Below, piece after piece: positions 1-14,800 of a stretch of DNA of 64,000 nucleotides. Location: contig CP136062.1 of assembly GCA_032622095.1 (NCBI GenBank), forward strand, positions 143,114,351-143,178,350. Reading direction: 5' to 3'. A program made the translations under genes and the position numbers. The stretch comes from Siphonodentalium dalli (taxonomy: Eukaryota; Mollusca; Scaphopoda; Gadilida; Siphonodentaliidae). The notes beneath the pieces are model-generated. The model was not told the origin of the DNA, searched no databases, and saw nothing but the letters and a program-made list of their open reading frames with translations. Positions within the stretch are counted from its first letter, which is position 1; the number at the start of each line of letters is the position of its first letter.

Positions 1-1960
1 GCGCTAACGAGCTGAAATTCACGAAAAATGACTAATTAAGGGCCATAACTCTATCAAATTTTATCGGACCAGGCCGGTTTTGGAACTCGTCCGAGATATT
101 CTTGGGAGACACCTGTATACCAAATTTCAATCAAATCGGATAACGTTTGTTGAAGTTATCGCGCTAACGAGCTGAAAATTCGTGAAAAATGACTAATTAA
201 GGGCCATAACTCTATCAAATTTTATCGGACCAGGCCGGTTTTCGAACTCGACCGAGATATTCTTGGGAGACACCTATATACCAAATTTCAATCAAATCGA
301 TAACGTTTGTTGAAGTTATCGCGCTAACGAGCTGAAATTCACGAAAAATGACTAATTAAGGGCCATAACTCTATCAAATTTTATCGGACCAGGCCGGTTT
401 TCGAACTCGTCCGAGATATTCTTGGGAGACACCAATATACCCAATTTCAATCAAATCGGATAACGTTTGTTGAAGTTATCGCGCTAACGAGCTGAAAATT
501 CGTGAAAAATGACTAAGGGCCATAACTCTATCAAATTTTATCGGACCAGGCCGGTTTTCGAACTCGTCCGAGATATTCTTGGGAGACACCTATATACCAA
601 ATTTCAATCAAATTGGATAACGTTTGTTGAAGTTATCGCGCTAACGAGCTGAAAATTCGTGAAAAATGACTAATTAAGGGCCATAACTCTATCAAATGTT
701 ATCGGACCAGGCCGGTTTTCGAACTCATCCGAGATATTCTTGGGAGACACCTATATACCAAATTTCAATCAAATCTGATAACGTTTGTTGAAGTTATCGC
801 GCTAACGAGCTGAACATTCGTGAAAAATGACTAATTAAGGGCCATAACTATATCAAATTTTATCGGACCAGGCCGGTTTTCGAACTCGTCCGAGATATTC
901 TTGGGAGACACCTATATCCCAAATTTCAATCGAATCAGATAACGTTTGTTGAAGTTGTTGCGCTAACGAGTCTAAAATCAGTGAAAAATGGCAAAGGGCC
1001 ATAACTCTGTAATAAATGTGCGGACGAATCCGATATTTTGTCTGCAGCTTACGTGCATGGATATGTACTCACACACCAAATCATTGGTTGTTTGCCATAT
1101 TTAGTGCCACCTGGTGCATATTTTATCAACCCTTTCTACACTAAATGGATTCTCCCGTTCAGTTATAAAAGTATACATTGGAACGATCAATGATTAAATT
1201 GGAGGGGTTTTCAGGTAATAAAAACAAAGGACAGGCAGAAAAACAGATAATACACAAGAGGTGGCATCAGAGATGCTGTGTCTCAGTTTTCGGTGGCTTA
1301 CCGCCGGTGGCTACCGCCAATTGGTGTGCATCAGTATCGGTAGACTAATTAATAGGTAAAATCGAAAAATGACTAATTAAGGGCCATAACTCAAATTTTA
1401 TCGGGCCAGGCTGGTTTTCGAACTCATCCGAAATATTTTTGGCAAGTACGTCTATTCCAAATTTTAAACAAATCGGAGGACGTTTGTTGAAGTTATTGCG
1501 CTAACGAGCTAAAAATTCACGAAAAATGACTAATTAAGGGCCATAACTCTATCAAATTTTATCGGACCTGGCCGGTTTTCGAACTCGACCGAGATATTCT
1601 TGGGAGACACCTATATACCAAATTTCAATCAAATCGGATAACGTTTGTTGAAGTTATCGCGCTAACGAGCTGAAATTCACGAAAAATGACTAATTAAGGG
1701 CCATAACTCTATCAAATTTTATCGGACCAGGCCGGTTTTCGAACTCGTCCGAGATATTCTTGGGAGACACCTATATCCCAAATTTCAATCGAATCAGATA
1801 ACGTTTGTTGAAGTTGTTGCGCTAACGAGTCTAAAATCAGTGAAAAATGGCAAAGGGCCATAACTCTGTAATAAATGTGTGGACGAACCCGATTTTTTGT
1901 CTGCAGCTTACGTGCATGGATATGTACTCACACACCGTCAATAAACGGTTGAGTTATAAG
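1..1960. repeat. 160-bp tandem satellite, two blocks
   Basis: Units begin at GCGCTAACGAG at 1, 161, 321, 481, 638, 799 and 960 (157-161 bp each). A second block covers about 1371-1830. Both blocks end in the same divergent unit (TCTAAAATCAGTG, then ATGGATATGTACTCACAC), near 1078 and 1938. Between them, 1080-1370 holds a piece of the TTAA-type repeat starting AACCCTTTCTACAC. The units contain AAGGGCCATAACTCTATC, common to several repeats here. Confidence 0.9.
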
Positions 1961-2455
1961 CAAAACACGCCGCCTGTCCGCCGCCCACCGTCCCCCATCA
2001 AACTATAAGTCGAGTTTTGGAAAAAAACTCGACTAAAAAGCAGAATGATTCATATTCATTTGGTAGGAAATGTTCAAATAACGACTCATCAATGAGTATT
2101 TAGTACAGAAATGGTTAAACAAGCATTGAATGGAAAAAGGATATATTTTCCAAAGCCAATGACTTCCATGACTGGTATGTCAGGTCTGCGTATGAGTAGC
2201 AGACATATTGGTGCCACTGACTCAGCAAACGTGTAGCCTCTTTGATTTAATATTTGTTCAAGAATTAGAAATTTACTACTAGCACCTCCGTAGTAATCAG
2301 AACAATTTGTATCTGTGTGACGATAATGACATTTTGCAGTACATGTCTCCTGTTATTTTTCAACCACGATGTTTCAGGATTATGTCACAAATGAATTTTT
2401 TTCAATGCTGCATAATGTGGAGGGAAATACAGAATGCCAAATTAATAAAGGTGTG
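1961..2455. repeat. Repeat remains, hairpin tail
   Basis: The satellite region ends in a short hairpin at about 2010-2034 (GTCGAGTTTT ... AAAACTCGAC). What follows is AT-rich and contains a fragment of the element at 2456-2722 (GAAATGTTCAAATAACGACTC). I see no gene; in particular I find no C-terminal TTF2 exon. Confidence 0.6.
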
Positions 2456-2722
2456 TAGCCACCTTAACATGTTTTATACTAAAGCATCATTGATGAGTAG
2501 TTATCTCATAGGAAATGTTCAGATAATTACTTCAAAAAGGTCATTTGTTGAACTTATTATCCAAACATTTCCCTCAATAAATAAGACTCCTTCTGTACTT
2601 TTATTTATCTGTTGTCAGCCTACATTACCTGTACATCCCTGCAAATGAATAATAGACCATTGTGATGTACACTTTTTAACTGACTGGGAGAATCCATTTA
2701 GCATATCAAGGGTTAAGAATTG
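2456..2722. mobile_element. TTAA-type MITE (local family S)
   Basis: The segment resembles 31210-31800, 43010-43440 and part of 1129-1200, with shared ends near ACTGGGAGAATCCATTTAG. At the matching place in the 31-kb copy a family T element is inserted, so this copy is close to the unoccupied form. Confidence 0.6.
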
Positions 2723-2751
2723 ATAAATAAATAAATATCATCCCAACTAAC

Positions 2752-2826
2752 CTGTGTATAAAGACGTCTTTTTTCTGACCCATTCTGTAAATTCTGTCAC
2801 ATGCTTGATCTTCAAGAGCAGGATTC
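2752..2826 (-). CDS. TTF2: TTF2 exon 20, motif VI (last exon in window)
   Basis: The exon has 75 nt, phase 2 to 2. It encodes [20 protein letters not shown], motif VI with the arginine finger, then VFIHR and a GTTAGT donor. The coding end (about 45-50 residues in human) is not found in 1-2751 and must lie outside the window. Confidence 0.95.
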
Positions 2827-5800
2827 CTGTTGAACAAAAATGAAAGTGTCAATGACACTGTAGCTCAACTTGGAAAGGGAATAATTTCATGTATTACAGT
2901 CAATGGAGTGATTAGGAATGTGGAAAGTTGAAAGGTCTATTTATGCAAAGAGTAAAATCCAAGATGGCCACTGGCAGCCATGTTTTTTTGCCAAATGACC
3001 CCAAAATGACTTGTTCCCATTTACATGTCAATGTTAACATCCATGACAAATTTCATGATCCGACAAAAGATACGACCTGTAGCCTGTGTCAAAGGATTTA
3101 GTCATACATGTACAAAGAGTAAAATCCAAGATGGCAACCGGTGGCCATGTTTTATGGCTGAATGACCCCAAAATGACTCATTCCCATCTACATGACAATA
3201 TTAACTTTCACGACAAATTTCATGATGATCAGACGAACACTCCGGCCTGTAGTGCTAATGGATTGAATTTTGAAATCCAAGATGGCTGCAGGCCGCCATG
3301 TTTTTTTTGCCAAATGACCCCAAAATGACTTGTTCCCATCTACATGTCAATGTCAACAGCCATGACAAATTTCATAAAGATCCGACCAAAGGTACAACCT
3401 GTAGCCTGTGCCAAAGGATTTAGTCATGCAAAAATAAAATCCAAGATGACTGCTGGCGGCCATGTTTTTTTGCTTAATGACCCCCAAAATGACTCGTTCC
3501 CATCTACATGTCAATATTAACATCCATGACAAATTTCATGATGATAAGACAAACAGTATGGCCTGTAGCCCATGCTAATGGATTGAATTTTGAAATCCAA
3601 GATGGCTGCTGGCGGCCATTTTTTTTGCCGAATGACCCCAAAATGACTCGTTCCCATCTACATGTCAATGTCAACAGCCATGACAAATTTCATAATGATC
3701 CAACCAAAGGTACAACATGTAGCTTGTGCCAAATGATTTAGTCATGCAAAGAGTAAAATCCAAGATGGCTGCTGGCGGCCATGTTTTTTGGCCGAATGAC
3801 CCCAAAATGACTCGTTCCCATCTACATGTCAATGTCAACAGCCGTGACAAATTTCATGATGATCCAACTAAAGGTACGACCTGTAGCCCATGCTAATGGA
3901 TTGAATTTTGAAATCCAAGATGGCTGCTGGTGGCCATGTTTTTTGGCCGAATGACCCCACAATGACTCGTTCCCATCTACATGTCAATATTAACATCCAT
4001 GACAAATTTCGTGATGATCAGACAAATAGTATGGCCTGTAGCCCGTGCTAATGGATTGAATTTTGAAATACAGGAAGGCCACTGGCGGCCAGTTTTTTTT
4101 GCCGAATGACCCCAAAATGACTCGTTCCCATCTACATGTCAATGTCAACAGCCGTGACAAATTTCATAATGATCCGACCAAAGGTATGACCTGTAGCCCG
4201 TGCCAAAGGATTTAGTCATGCAAAGAGTAAAATCCAAGATAGCTGCTGACGGCCATGTTTTTTGGCCAAATGACCCCAACATCACTCGTTCCCATCTACA
4301 TATCATTGTTAACGTCCATGAAAAATTTCATGATGATCCGACCAAAGGTATGACCTGTAGCCCGAGCCAAAGGATTTAGTCATGCAAAGAGTAAAATCCA
4401 AGATGGCTGCTGGCGGCCATGTTTTTTGGCAGAACGACCCCAAAATTACTCGTTCCCATCTACATGTCAATATTAACATCCATGACAAATTTCATAATGA
4501 TCCGACCAAAGGTACGACCTGTAGCCTGTATTGTTGACTCCTCGCACACACACATGGACGACGGATACCAAGCCATGGCAATAGCTCAAACTTTACAAAG
4601 TAAAGTTGAACTAAAAAAAAGAATAATTAGCAAGCCTGCAAATTGTGTGTGGGATAGCGTTATTAAATTCACCCTCTGGGGACCTCATTCTGCAAATGAC
4701 AGACACCTTATTTGCAGGCTTGACAATTAGCTAACATCTCAAGAACACATCAAGCTTTTCCCAGATAAGACAGATCATGAGGCATGGATGTAGTATTTCA
4801 TTTATAATGATTCTAACCACCCTATTCATTGAAATATTCAAGTTAGTAGTTGCTATACCAAATTTAAATTGGATTGGGGAAATTATAACTGAAGCTATCA
4901 TTTGGAAACCATCATAATGAATTCTGAGTCGAAAAGAGGCATAAAACTGACAAATTCATTGGACATAACCCAGGTTCATAACTGTAATGTATACATGTTC
5001 ATAATGGAAAGTTGTTTTGTTTTTATATCAGCAGTTCACTGAATATACCAATTTTTAAGGCCACACAAATTTGATTATCTATTTCTCAGACACATTTTTT
5101 TTCAAAATTGGCAGACAGGGAGAAACAAATTCGTAATCGGGCATATTTGCTTTCAGAAATCATTATACTTCTGATATAGACCACATCCTTTGCCAGAATA
5201 CTATCATTGTAATGGTTCAAGAAATAACATGCGCCTTCGAAGGTGCGTATGTCACTGAGGGCAGAAATTTTGTCGCCGGAAGTGTACAGGACAGAAAACC
5301 GGATACTGCTACTTTCGGTTTCGCAACATATAGAGTTTCCACTCTTTGATCAGCGCATTCTTACTACAGAGATTATAAATGTCGTATTGTGAAGCCGAGC
5401 TGCAGGATGATTTATTATCAAGCCTTGAAATAGGGTGTCTGTCATTTGCAGAATGAGGTTCCCAGAGGGTGAATTTAGTGATGTTACCCCACATAGCAGG
5501 CTAGCATCACCAAATTCACCCTCTGGGAACCTCATTCTGCTGAGGTGTAAGCAGAATGAGGTCCCCAGAGGGTGAATTTGGTGATGCTAGCCCGCTATGC
5601 GGGGTAGCATCACTAAATTCACCCTCTGGGGACCTCATTCTGCAAATGACAGACACCCTATTTCAAGGCTTGTTTATTATTTTTTATTTTCGGTGGGCCA
5701 TATTTTTATGAGGCAGAACATTAATTTTGTTTGGCCGAACAAAACCATAAAGGGCAATTACAGTTATTTTCCTCTGCTGTTTGGAGTCTCTCAATTCAAA

Positions 5801-8800
5801 ACATTGTTTGTAAAAATTAACTCAATGTTTATAGCATAACTATTTCTCATTAGTCATGAACAATAATAAATCATATTGAGTGTTGAATATCTGAAAATAT
5901 ATTCGTTTATTAATGGAATTAGTAATATTGATAGAAATTTCCAAGCAAAACTTGAGAGTGCACCTAATCCAATAATGTGAGCTATAGAATGAAGGATGAA
6001 GGAACCTTAATCGAGGCTCTAAACTATTAGGAAATCAACCAGATATCTTACCAATGATTATCCAAAAGAAACAGATGGTTACCACCGATGAGATTCAAAC
6101 CAACTCCACCAGCTTTCAATGAAACCAGCATTATCTGGAAAACATACGATAAATGGTAGATGGCCTTTGTATATACCTATACCTATCTCTGTCTTAATAT
6201 CCTATTATATGTAACATGGATCCAAGATTAAAGCATATCCATGTGCTGCAATTGTATGTCATGCCTGTCAAGGTTAGGTTTAGTTTTTGCTGAGCATTTA
6301 TGCCTAATTCTCATAACGTCAGCAATGAATTTAAAGACATATTATGTAATTGTTGGAGTGTGTAAAACTGACAAGTTAGTGCTCAGGCGCTATGCCAACT
6401 GGAGGAATTTAGCATTCTACCAACATCACCAAAACCGAAAGCAAATCGCCCACAACACTGTATAGAAAACAACATCTGAACTACACTCAATTGTAAATAT
6501 TTACTACTCAATTTGGGACGCATCTATTGGCGATAAACTAACGAAACCCATTTTGCCATCAGTAGTCGCAGCATTTAATTAGCATATAAGAATGACGGTG
6601 TTTGTTGTCAATTTGGATATAATATTTGTAAAATTAACTACTTTGAACAAGATTATTCTCGATTTCTATTTGATCACCCCACCGGAGTGTTTCACATAAC
6701 TTTAATGTATTATTTTTTTCAGCATGTACTGTCACGTTTGTCGGGTTTCAATGATGCAAGCATAATTCATTAAATTCTTTGATAATAAAAGTTAAATATG
6801 TTATTTATGATACAATAAGTCTTAATTTAACCTTTTGGTCTTTATCACCAACCAATGTGTGCAGAATTAATTTGGCATTCGGGTCTTGTACAACAGTATT
6901 GCAAATTACAAAACTAGTAGTATTTAAATTAATTAAAAAGAACTGAGAAATTGACAAAAAATCTGACTCTGAATAACATCAAAATAACATCGACCATATA
7001 TATTGACTACAGCCTTTTAACCCTTTACCCAACAAAACGGCCAAAACCGGCCAAATAAAGCTTCAACCAGCTTCAACAGCCTAAAATATCTTCGGTCTGT
7101 CTCAATAGAACCATACAAATATGGATATCATTGGAACCGGCTCCTTGACCACATTGTGATAGTTACAGTTATGCCCTGTGCCAATGCATTCTCTTATATA
7201 TGCGAGTCGACCATAGGTCGCCTCGCATATATAAGAGAATGCATTGGCCTAAAAAAATTCTTTTTTTAACACTTTTTACCATTTTTTCTTACATTCTTTA
7301 ACAATTTTATAATTTTTAATGTGTTAAGCCAATGCATTCTCTTATATATGCGAGGCGACCTATGATCGACTCGCATATATAAGAGAATGCATTGGCACAG
7401 GGCCGTTCTGTTGGGTAAAGGGTTAAAGCACAAAATCTTACATCTGCTCCTTTTGGATTTGTATTGAAATCCTCAACCGTTTCATTTCTTTTCTTTGGAG
7501 GAATGTTTCCTTGTATGAGGCTGTACTTATACCCATTATCTGTGAGGTGGTAAGCTAGGATCTCAAGCATACTGGTCCACTGAGATACAATAACACTGAA
7601 AACAGAACAAGACCAGCATTGTTTGCATAACTATTAGCGTGAAATCTGCATTTCCCACATGCTGAATAAAACACAAATTACAGTTTAGGATATTAAATAA
7701 AATATATGTGTTCTCAGGCAATTATATCTTAATTTTGAAATGAAGGAGGGAGGCTATTTTTTTAAACAAAATCTGGAAAACATACTTCAGAATTAAATAA
7801 CGAGAGGCCGATCACGATCGGCAGATGTTTTACCCATACCTTGGCGACAGCGATGAGCTATTTTCATATATCCTTAAATTACCCTATCCTTTTCATGAGT
7901 GCAAAACTTTAAACAATTCACACCTTACTATTAATTCACAAGTGAAATCACACTTATTGGGCACCTTGCTCACATTAACACAATGTTAACAGACGTGGCT
8001 TTGATTTCAACCTATTAGTGACTTCAACACAGATACATGTATGTCTTATAGAGTTATAAGGCTAATTAAGCTCAATCCATAGTCGGAGAGAAGCACCATA
8101 GCTGTTAAATATCAAATAGTAAAGAAATTAGGTAGATAAACATCATAGCAACTCAATTTATCTATTTATTACATTGGAACATGAGACATTACATATTGTG
8201 TGTTTTTTTTTTATTATCATTGCTATTTTTTTGTTTATTATATTTTGTGTCAGCTGCATATTAAAAATTCATAGCAACCTATTAATATTTCACCACTAAA
8301 AAACAATCAATACCTGATCAACTATAGAAGTGAGGGATGTATAGACCTGGATATAAAATATGATTGCTAATGATTGGATATAAATGTTAATTTTCTTGTA
8401 AGTTGATCATTAGAAAGATATGTTTGTGAACAGTTTAAATATAATTAAAGTTAAGGTTAATATTATCACAACCATTCGATCGATACCAAAATCTATACAG
8501 GTGAAGAATGTGTCATGATTATCACAGATGTGATTATTTATAGAGTAATCATGCAAAAAATATTTAGCTATCACATTGTGTCAACAGGATTGGTGAAGGA
8601 TGTTAATATATTTAAGCAAATAAACCAAATGACCCTCACTGTGCAGGTTAGAGGTGTGTTATCATAAACTGTACCAGAACTATAAACATAATCAACGGAA
8701 ATATTTGAGTTATCAAATTGGATAGTAAGGGGTTAATCTTACCCAAACTAATGAACTGATAAACAGAGTAGTCAACAAAAAGCATGTCATTGGATTTAGA

Positions 8801-11800
8801 AACCCATACAATAAGTCAGTCTCAAGAATCCCAGCACTGTTAATATTATCATGTAGCCCAAATGCAATTGAGGGAATTTCAAAATAAGACATATCCTCTA
8901 ATGATGAATTTCAATTGGTCATTTCTTGAAACACTGACTGAACCTGGCTCAAAGTTAAAGTGATAATTTAATATATGTCTATCAGATAATATGAGTCAAT
9001 CGAATGGGTTAATTTTAATCCCAAATCCATGCAAATTAAAAGTGGATCACCATCAACATGTACATAGAATATGAGAATGATCAAATAAAAAACATCAGAA
9101 GACCATATGATGTGTGCAGAGGGTTAATCATTTTCAATGACATCATATGATGGAACTAAGGAATGCTGTATTAATTATTTTCTAAGTTATAATAACAGTG
9201 TCTCTGTAAACAATAATGCCATGCACTGCATGGTTTCAACAGAGAACAGAACTGGAATAAAGAGTCTAACATCAATCAAAGTTTGACAGATGTTTATACA
9301 TCTGCAGCCAGGAGTGGAACTATCAGGTCACTGTGTCCAAAGCAATAAATTATCTCTTCCAATAACACAGGTGTGTGTTGTGCTTGTTCTATTCAAATTT
9401 AATAGTGCATGGAAAAGAGGTATGAATTATAAAGGGCCATAACTCTGTTAATATATACAGGATCAAATCCATATTCGCACTTGATCTGTATTTAGGGGTC
9501 AGAAATTATTATACCAAAATTGGTGTCGATCAGATGAAAAATGTTTGAGTCATCCTGGCTTGGATGAATTCTATTTAAAAACAAGAGTGGAAAGGGTTAA
9601 CTAAACAATACCAAAATCCATACAGATGAAGAACGTGCTAAGAAAGACCTAGGTAAGAAATATGAGGCAGATCAGAAGAAAATTGTTTGACTTCGATACA
9701 TCGGATAGCATTTGTGAGCAGGGTTAATTATTTTCTAAACCGATCAACCAATCAATACCAAAAACTATACAGGTGAGCCATGTGTCGTCATAAACCTGCA
9801 CATAAAATATGAACACAATGGGTAAAAAAATACATGAGTTATGGCATCAGATAGAATATGACCAGGTATGGATGGAAAGTGTTAATCATTTCTAAATCGA
9901 TCAACCGATCGATACCAAAAACTATACAGGTGAGGGGTGTGTCATCATAAACATGCACATAAAATTTGAACATGATCTGATAAAAACTACTCAAGTAATC
10001 GAATCGGATAGCAAGTGTCTACGGACAGACGGACAGACGGACGGACGGACAGACGGACGGACGAACGACGGATGGTTGATCCGGACGTCGGCATTATGTG
10101 TACCATACATGGTATGGGTACACATAAAAATTAATTTTCGTTGTTCAAATCCAATATTTCTGACAGAAGCCCATAAACTCATAAATTACATACAGAATCT
10201 GTGCATGGCTCACTTGTGGCCATCTTACTAAATTATAATTTATTTACAATACATGGGATGGCAGGAAGACAGTCTATCTGGATTATGCCATCTGCCCACA
10301 ATATATGACAGACTTTATTCAAAATGTTCATCTTATTATCATGTAATATACATATGTGTGTGTTTTGGAAATAAAATATCCTATCCTATCCAATCCTATG
10401 CTACGGCAAAGTAATTTGTCCAATATTTGATAAGAGGGAATAATTCCTGATTTTCAGAAACCCTCGTCCAATCTTGGTATCACTAATTCCCATTACATCC
10501 AGTAACGGTAAGACTATTTTTCATCTTGTATCTAGATGTCTGAATAAAGCATGTTAACTTTCATTATCAGATGGGCAATGCAGCTAAAGGAATGACAAAT
10601 ATACACATTCACAAACCTATGAGAGAGGATATTAATCTATATATTGAGGTAAGCTTGATTAGGTTTGGTTTATTGAGTTTATTGCTGTTTCAGATGTTAG
10701 TGCCGAGGAGAAAAGACCACACAGAGGGCCAATATCACCAGCATATCATTCCAGTGCATGTAGAAACCACTGATCACCAGAAATTGCCTTATAAATTTGC
10801 CCAGATACACAAATCAGGTTTTCTCCCCTTGTGTGAATCACAAATCTACATTTATTGGGACTCAAATCAGCTTCGCATTTGCTGGACGGCTTATGTTGGC
10901 CTAATGCTCAATGTATCTTACATACTGAGCCACAGGGTCCCCTCAGCTTGATTCCAATGAATTGAAATAAAAACATACCATTTATCCTTCCCATTACCAG
11001 AGGCCTCTCGTATACTCTTGAGCCTATCCAGAACGTGATTTATCTGAAACAATAGACATACATGCTTCATTACAAGATTTGTATATTTGTGGCCCAGGAA
11101 AATGTCGTCAAGTTGACGATCTCGGACAAAATTGCGGTCTAAAATCAAGTAGTAATACGGCCAAATTTCGTGATACTCAAGTGATAATATGGCGATATTG
11201 AACAAACTGTTGATAAATAACACATTTTGGGAAACTTGATACCATAATTAACAGTGGTTTATAGCATTATTTTGTTAAAATTAATCGATTCTGATAACTA
11301 AAGTGTATTTTGAAGAAATGTTGTTGTTGTATCTTGATGATATGGGGACCATCTGATCGGATTGAGTACCTTTAAGAGGGAATACTTTGTCACGATTAAC
11401 ATTAGCTTATTATCTGAATATTTCCTAAGGACACTACTCATCAAAGAGTATTTAGTATAGAAAGGGTGAAGACTAGTTAGACTATAATATGACTCATAAG
11501 TTGAGCTAAAACCTAGAGGACCAGCCACCACTGGTTCGCATGTGAAAATCACCAAATTTCAACAGTTCACATCTAGGGGTCAGTTATTAACTATGTATTT
11601 ATATAGAAACCATTTTCAAGAAATATCGATCCACACAATTCACAATTTGTCCAACAAAAGTTTCTAGAATTTGTCTCATGTTTATTGTTCATTTTTGGAG
11701 ATAAGCAGTCAAAATTTCAGGGGCACAGATATGATATTTTTAAAAATATAATATATATTTCCTTAAAGAAAGCCTGAACACTGAACTATATGGATAGATG

Positions 11801-14800
11801 TCCTGCGTTTGTAAAACCATAGTAGAAAAGGGGTTAACTTTTTTGTGGTCGTCTACGGTACCTCACGGTCTTTAGTGGCTTGCTCGTATTAGTCACGCAT
11901 GCGCAGTCCCCATATAACCGACTTAATTCGCCAGTTTATTTTCAACTCAATCAGGAGATTGGCGAGTTGCGGGGTTGGGAATGGCACCGCCATGGGAGGG
12001 CCCTATGATAGTTCAGTGTTCAGGCTTTCTTTAAGGAAATATATATTATATTTTTAAAAATATCATATTTCTGCTAAAGGAAGCCGTTCACACTGAACTA
12101 TATGGATTAGAATGCAAGCCCAGGAGGAGGCACGAGCAATAAAGTTAATAGCCAAATTTTGGAGGGAATGCACTCTTCTAAAACAGATTGTACCTAAATA
12201 TGAACTCTTTAATGAATCTGTTATGATTAGGTACGTGAAATAACTCATATAATTAGAGTGCTATATTGCCCAAACATGTACCACCCCCCCTTGTTTTTGG
12301 AAGCAACATCCCAGGTGGTGCCATTCAATTCAGAATTGCGAGCGAACCGAGCAATTCTCTGTTCTTCATCCGTCAGTTCTAAGAATCCAACCGATTCGAG
12401 ATTCGAGGAGACTAACTCCCTCTCCGCCTTAGCGACATAACGACCTGCACAGGAGGAGGCCCACTCCAAAGATGGCAAGACAACCAACATTAAGAGTTTA
12501 ACTAACTGCTGTTCACCAATGCAAATGGCAGATAACCTGATGCCCAATCTATGGCACAGGTATCAAATGGAGAGCCCATTAGCCCAAATGGGTTATACAA
12601 CTATAAGCGAGTCAAGCCATCGGATCAGAGGGAGCCCCCACCATCGCATGCTGCAGGTGGTCATGCCCAAGCTAATATCCTGGCCAAGCTGGAGGGTGGG
12701 GAGAGGTCATTTTTCTCCGATCCCTTCACGGAGGAGTGGCAGGCAAGGCCGTGTCGTCATTTCGTTCTGCGATCGTGACCAGAGGGACTCGGCGCTTTAC
12801 CTCATGGGTACGGCCCCTGCCCTACGCTTAAGCTGCCTAAGGCCATCCAGCCGGTGTCGATACGTACGCACGCGATTTTTGGCAGCTTTAGCGCCCAGAA
12901 CCGCTAGCGTCTGGTGGGGGCCAAATGGCCTGGAGGTCCCAAGTACCCCTGCAGCTCCACCAGACGTATCCCCACGAATTGGTTAAACAGTCGAGACGTA
13001 TTTACCGGAGGAGCGTGAACTGGTCCTGCCCTTAGAACAGTTATCACACGTTCACATGTCCCTGAGGTACCTATGTATCACAATATACACATTGCGTATA
13101 TATATATATAAAATGATATAATATATATATCCGGGGGATATACATATTAAGTTTTCCTCATGAGACCATATCAGAAGGCCCTTCCAAAGCTGCGCCCATC
13201 AATCTAATGGGCGGAGCCAGATCACAGCTCCCTGTCATGATCCAACGTATCACTAAATATAGATATACAACCCCACAGAGAACATGTCTCATGTCTCTGA
13301 GGTACCTATGTATCACCGTTTTACAAGATATCATTGCAGAAACCCGGTGACACAAATCTTTCGCATATATAGACATATAAAATGATATAATAGATATATC
13401 ATGGTGATATATAAGTCATCATGAGATCATGTCAGAAGACCCTACTAAAGCTGCGCCCAACAATCCAATGGTCGGAGCCAGAGCAGAGATCCCTGGCACA
13501 ATCCAATGTATCATTAAAGATATATATATAGCCCCTCAGAGAACATGGCCGAACACCGCAGGTGACCAGAGCATCCGATGAGAAAGCAAACCGCTACTCT
13601 CAGGTGCCAAAACAATAGTGTCGGTACGAGTATTAATTTTGGAGAAATTTCCCAACGAGCACCATCCTTTGGAATGGAGACAGACAGCAAAATGTGCAAT
13701 CACAAGTATTATGTTCAGCCTAAATCCACACACATTACTATTATTAGGCCATCACGACCATTAGGCACCTGAGAGCAGTCCGCGTTCCCAGCGGAATACC
13801 CACCGCGATCCGATTCTAAGAAATGAAGGTGCGCCTTCTACAACCGAAATCAGTTCAAATGATGTAACATGTAGTCAGATGATGAACACAGGTAAATTTT
13901 CACGGTCACCATACGGAATATTCAGGTCCGAGCCTCTGCCCCCCCCCCCAAACATGCAGCAGAACGACCTAGGTGTGTGATAGGTCGGTTAGTGTGAAGC
14001 ATGCAGCAAACTAGGGGAAGACCCGCTCTAAAAATGGCTCCCCTAGGAAGGAAAGGAAAGAAATTATCATTCTCCTAGTAAAGGATACACATACCTTTAT
14101 AATGTTGTTTTATTTTAATTTGAAGAGCCAAGATAGAGAGGAACTCCCCCGACCTAAGTGGTCCCGCTTATGGCATGTTTAAGGAAGAGAGGACAGCATA
14201 GACCGAAATGCGCAGTTGGCAGCATGGCTTCAGGCCCTTATGATCGGGCATCTGTGCCATGTGGATGGGATGCACTCGAACGGGGTGGTCCCCTGCCTGC
14301 GTCTTAGGAAAGGTCGGTAATGCTGGTCTATGAGCTTCCTCGAAAGCTTAGCTGGACAGCGCAAACGTCTTTGCCTGTTTTATTGTCTATGTGCCAGATA
14401 ATCAAATTGATATGGGCAATAGAAGTATGAAGAGCCATGCTGATGGCCTCTTGTCGGAAAGGCTATTGGCAGTGGTCGTGGGACACATGGCAATATAAAT
14501 GCTTTCCATGTAAATATGCTTCATTCGTGTGTGAAGTATATTCGCCATATCAACGGTATGAAAGGTCGGGACACGTATATATTTTAAAATTCATTGAGAC
14601 ACCAACTAGTCCATGAATACCTTCAAAATACCTACCATGCCCTTTATGAACAATACATGCTGTATTGGATGTACAGCCTGTTCTTGTACCAAGCTCACAT
14701 TTGATATGGTTACTTGTCATAAATAATGTCTCCCCCCACCTTCCTCGTCTTGGAATACCACTGCTATTATATCGTTATTCATTGGGGAGTGTCATCCAGG

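Noticed and set aside
10020..10072. Telomere-like repeat
   Set aside because: GACG-type runs are the tail of dispersed repeats seen at three other places, not TTAGGG.
10571..10951. 126-codon frame
   Set aside because: It shows no domain, no splice context that fits TTF2, and ordinary intron composition.
12519..12986. 155-codon GC-rich frame in the 4.1-kb TIR element
   Set aside because: I could not link it to any transposase or other family, and overlapping frames are equally open; noted under the element only.
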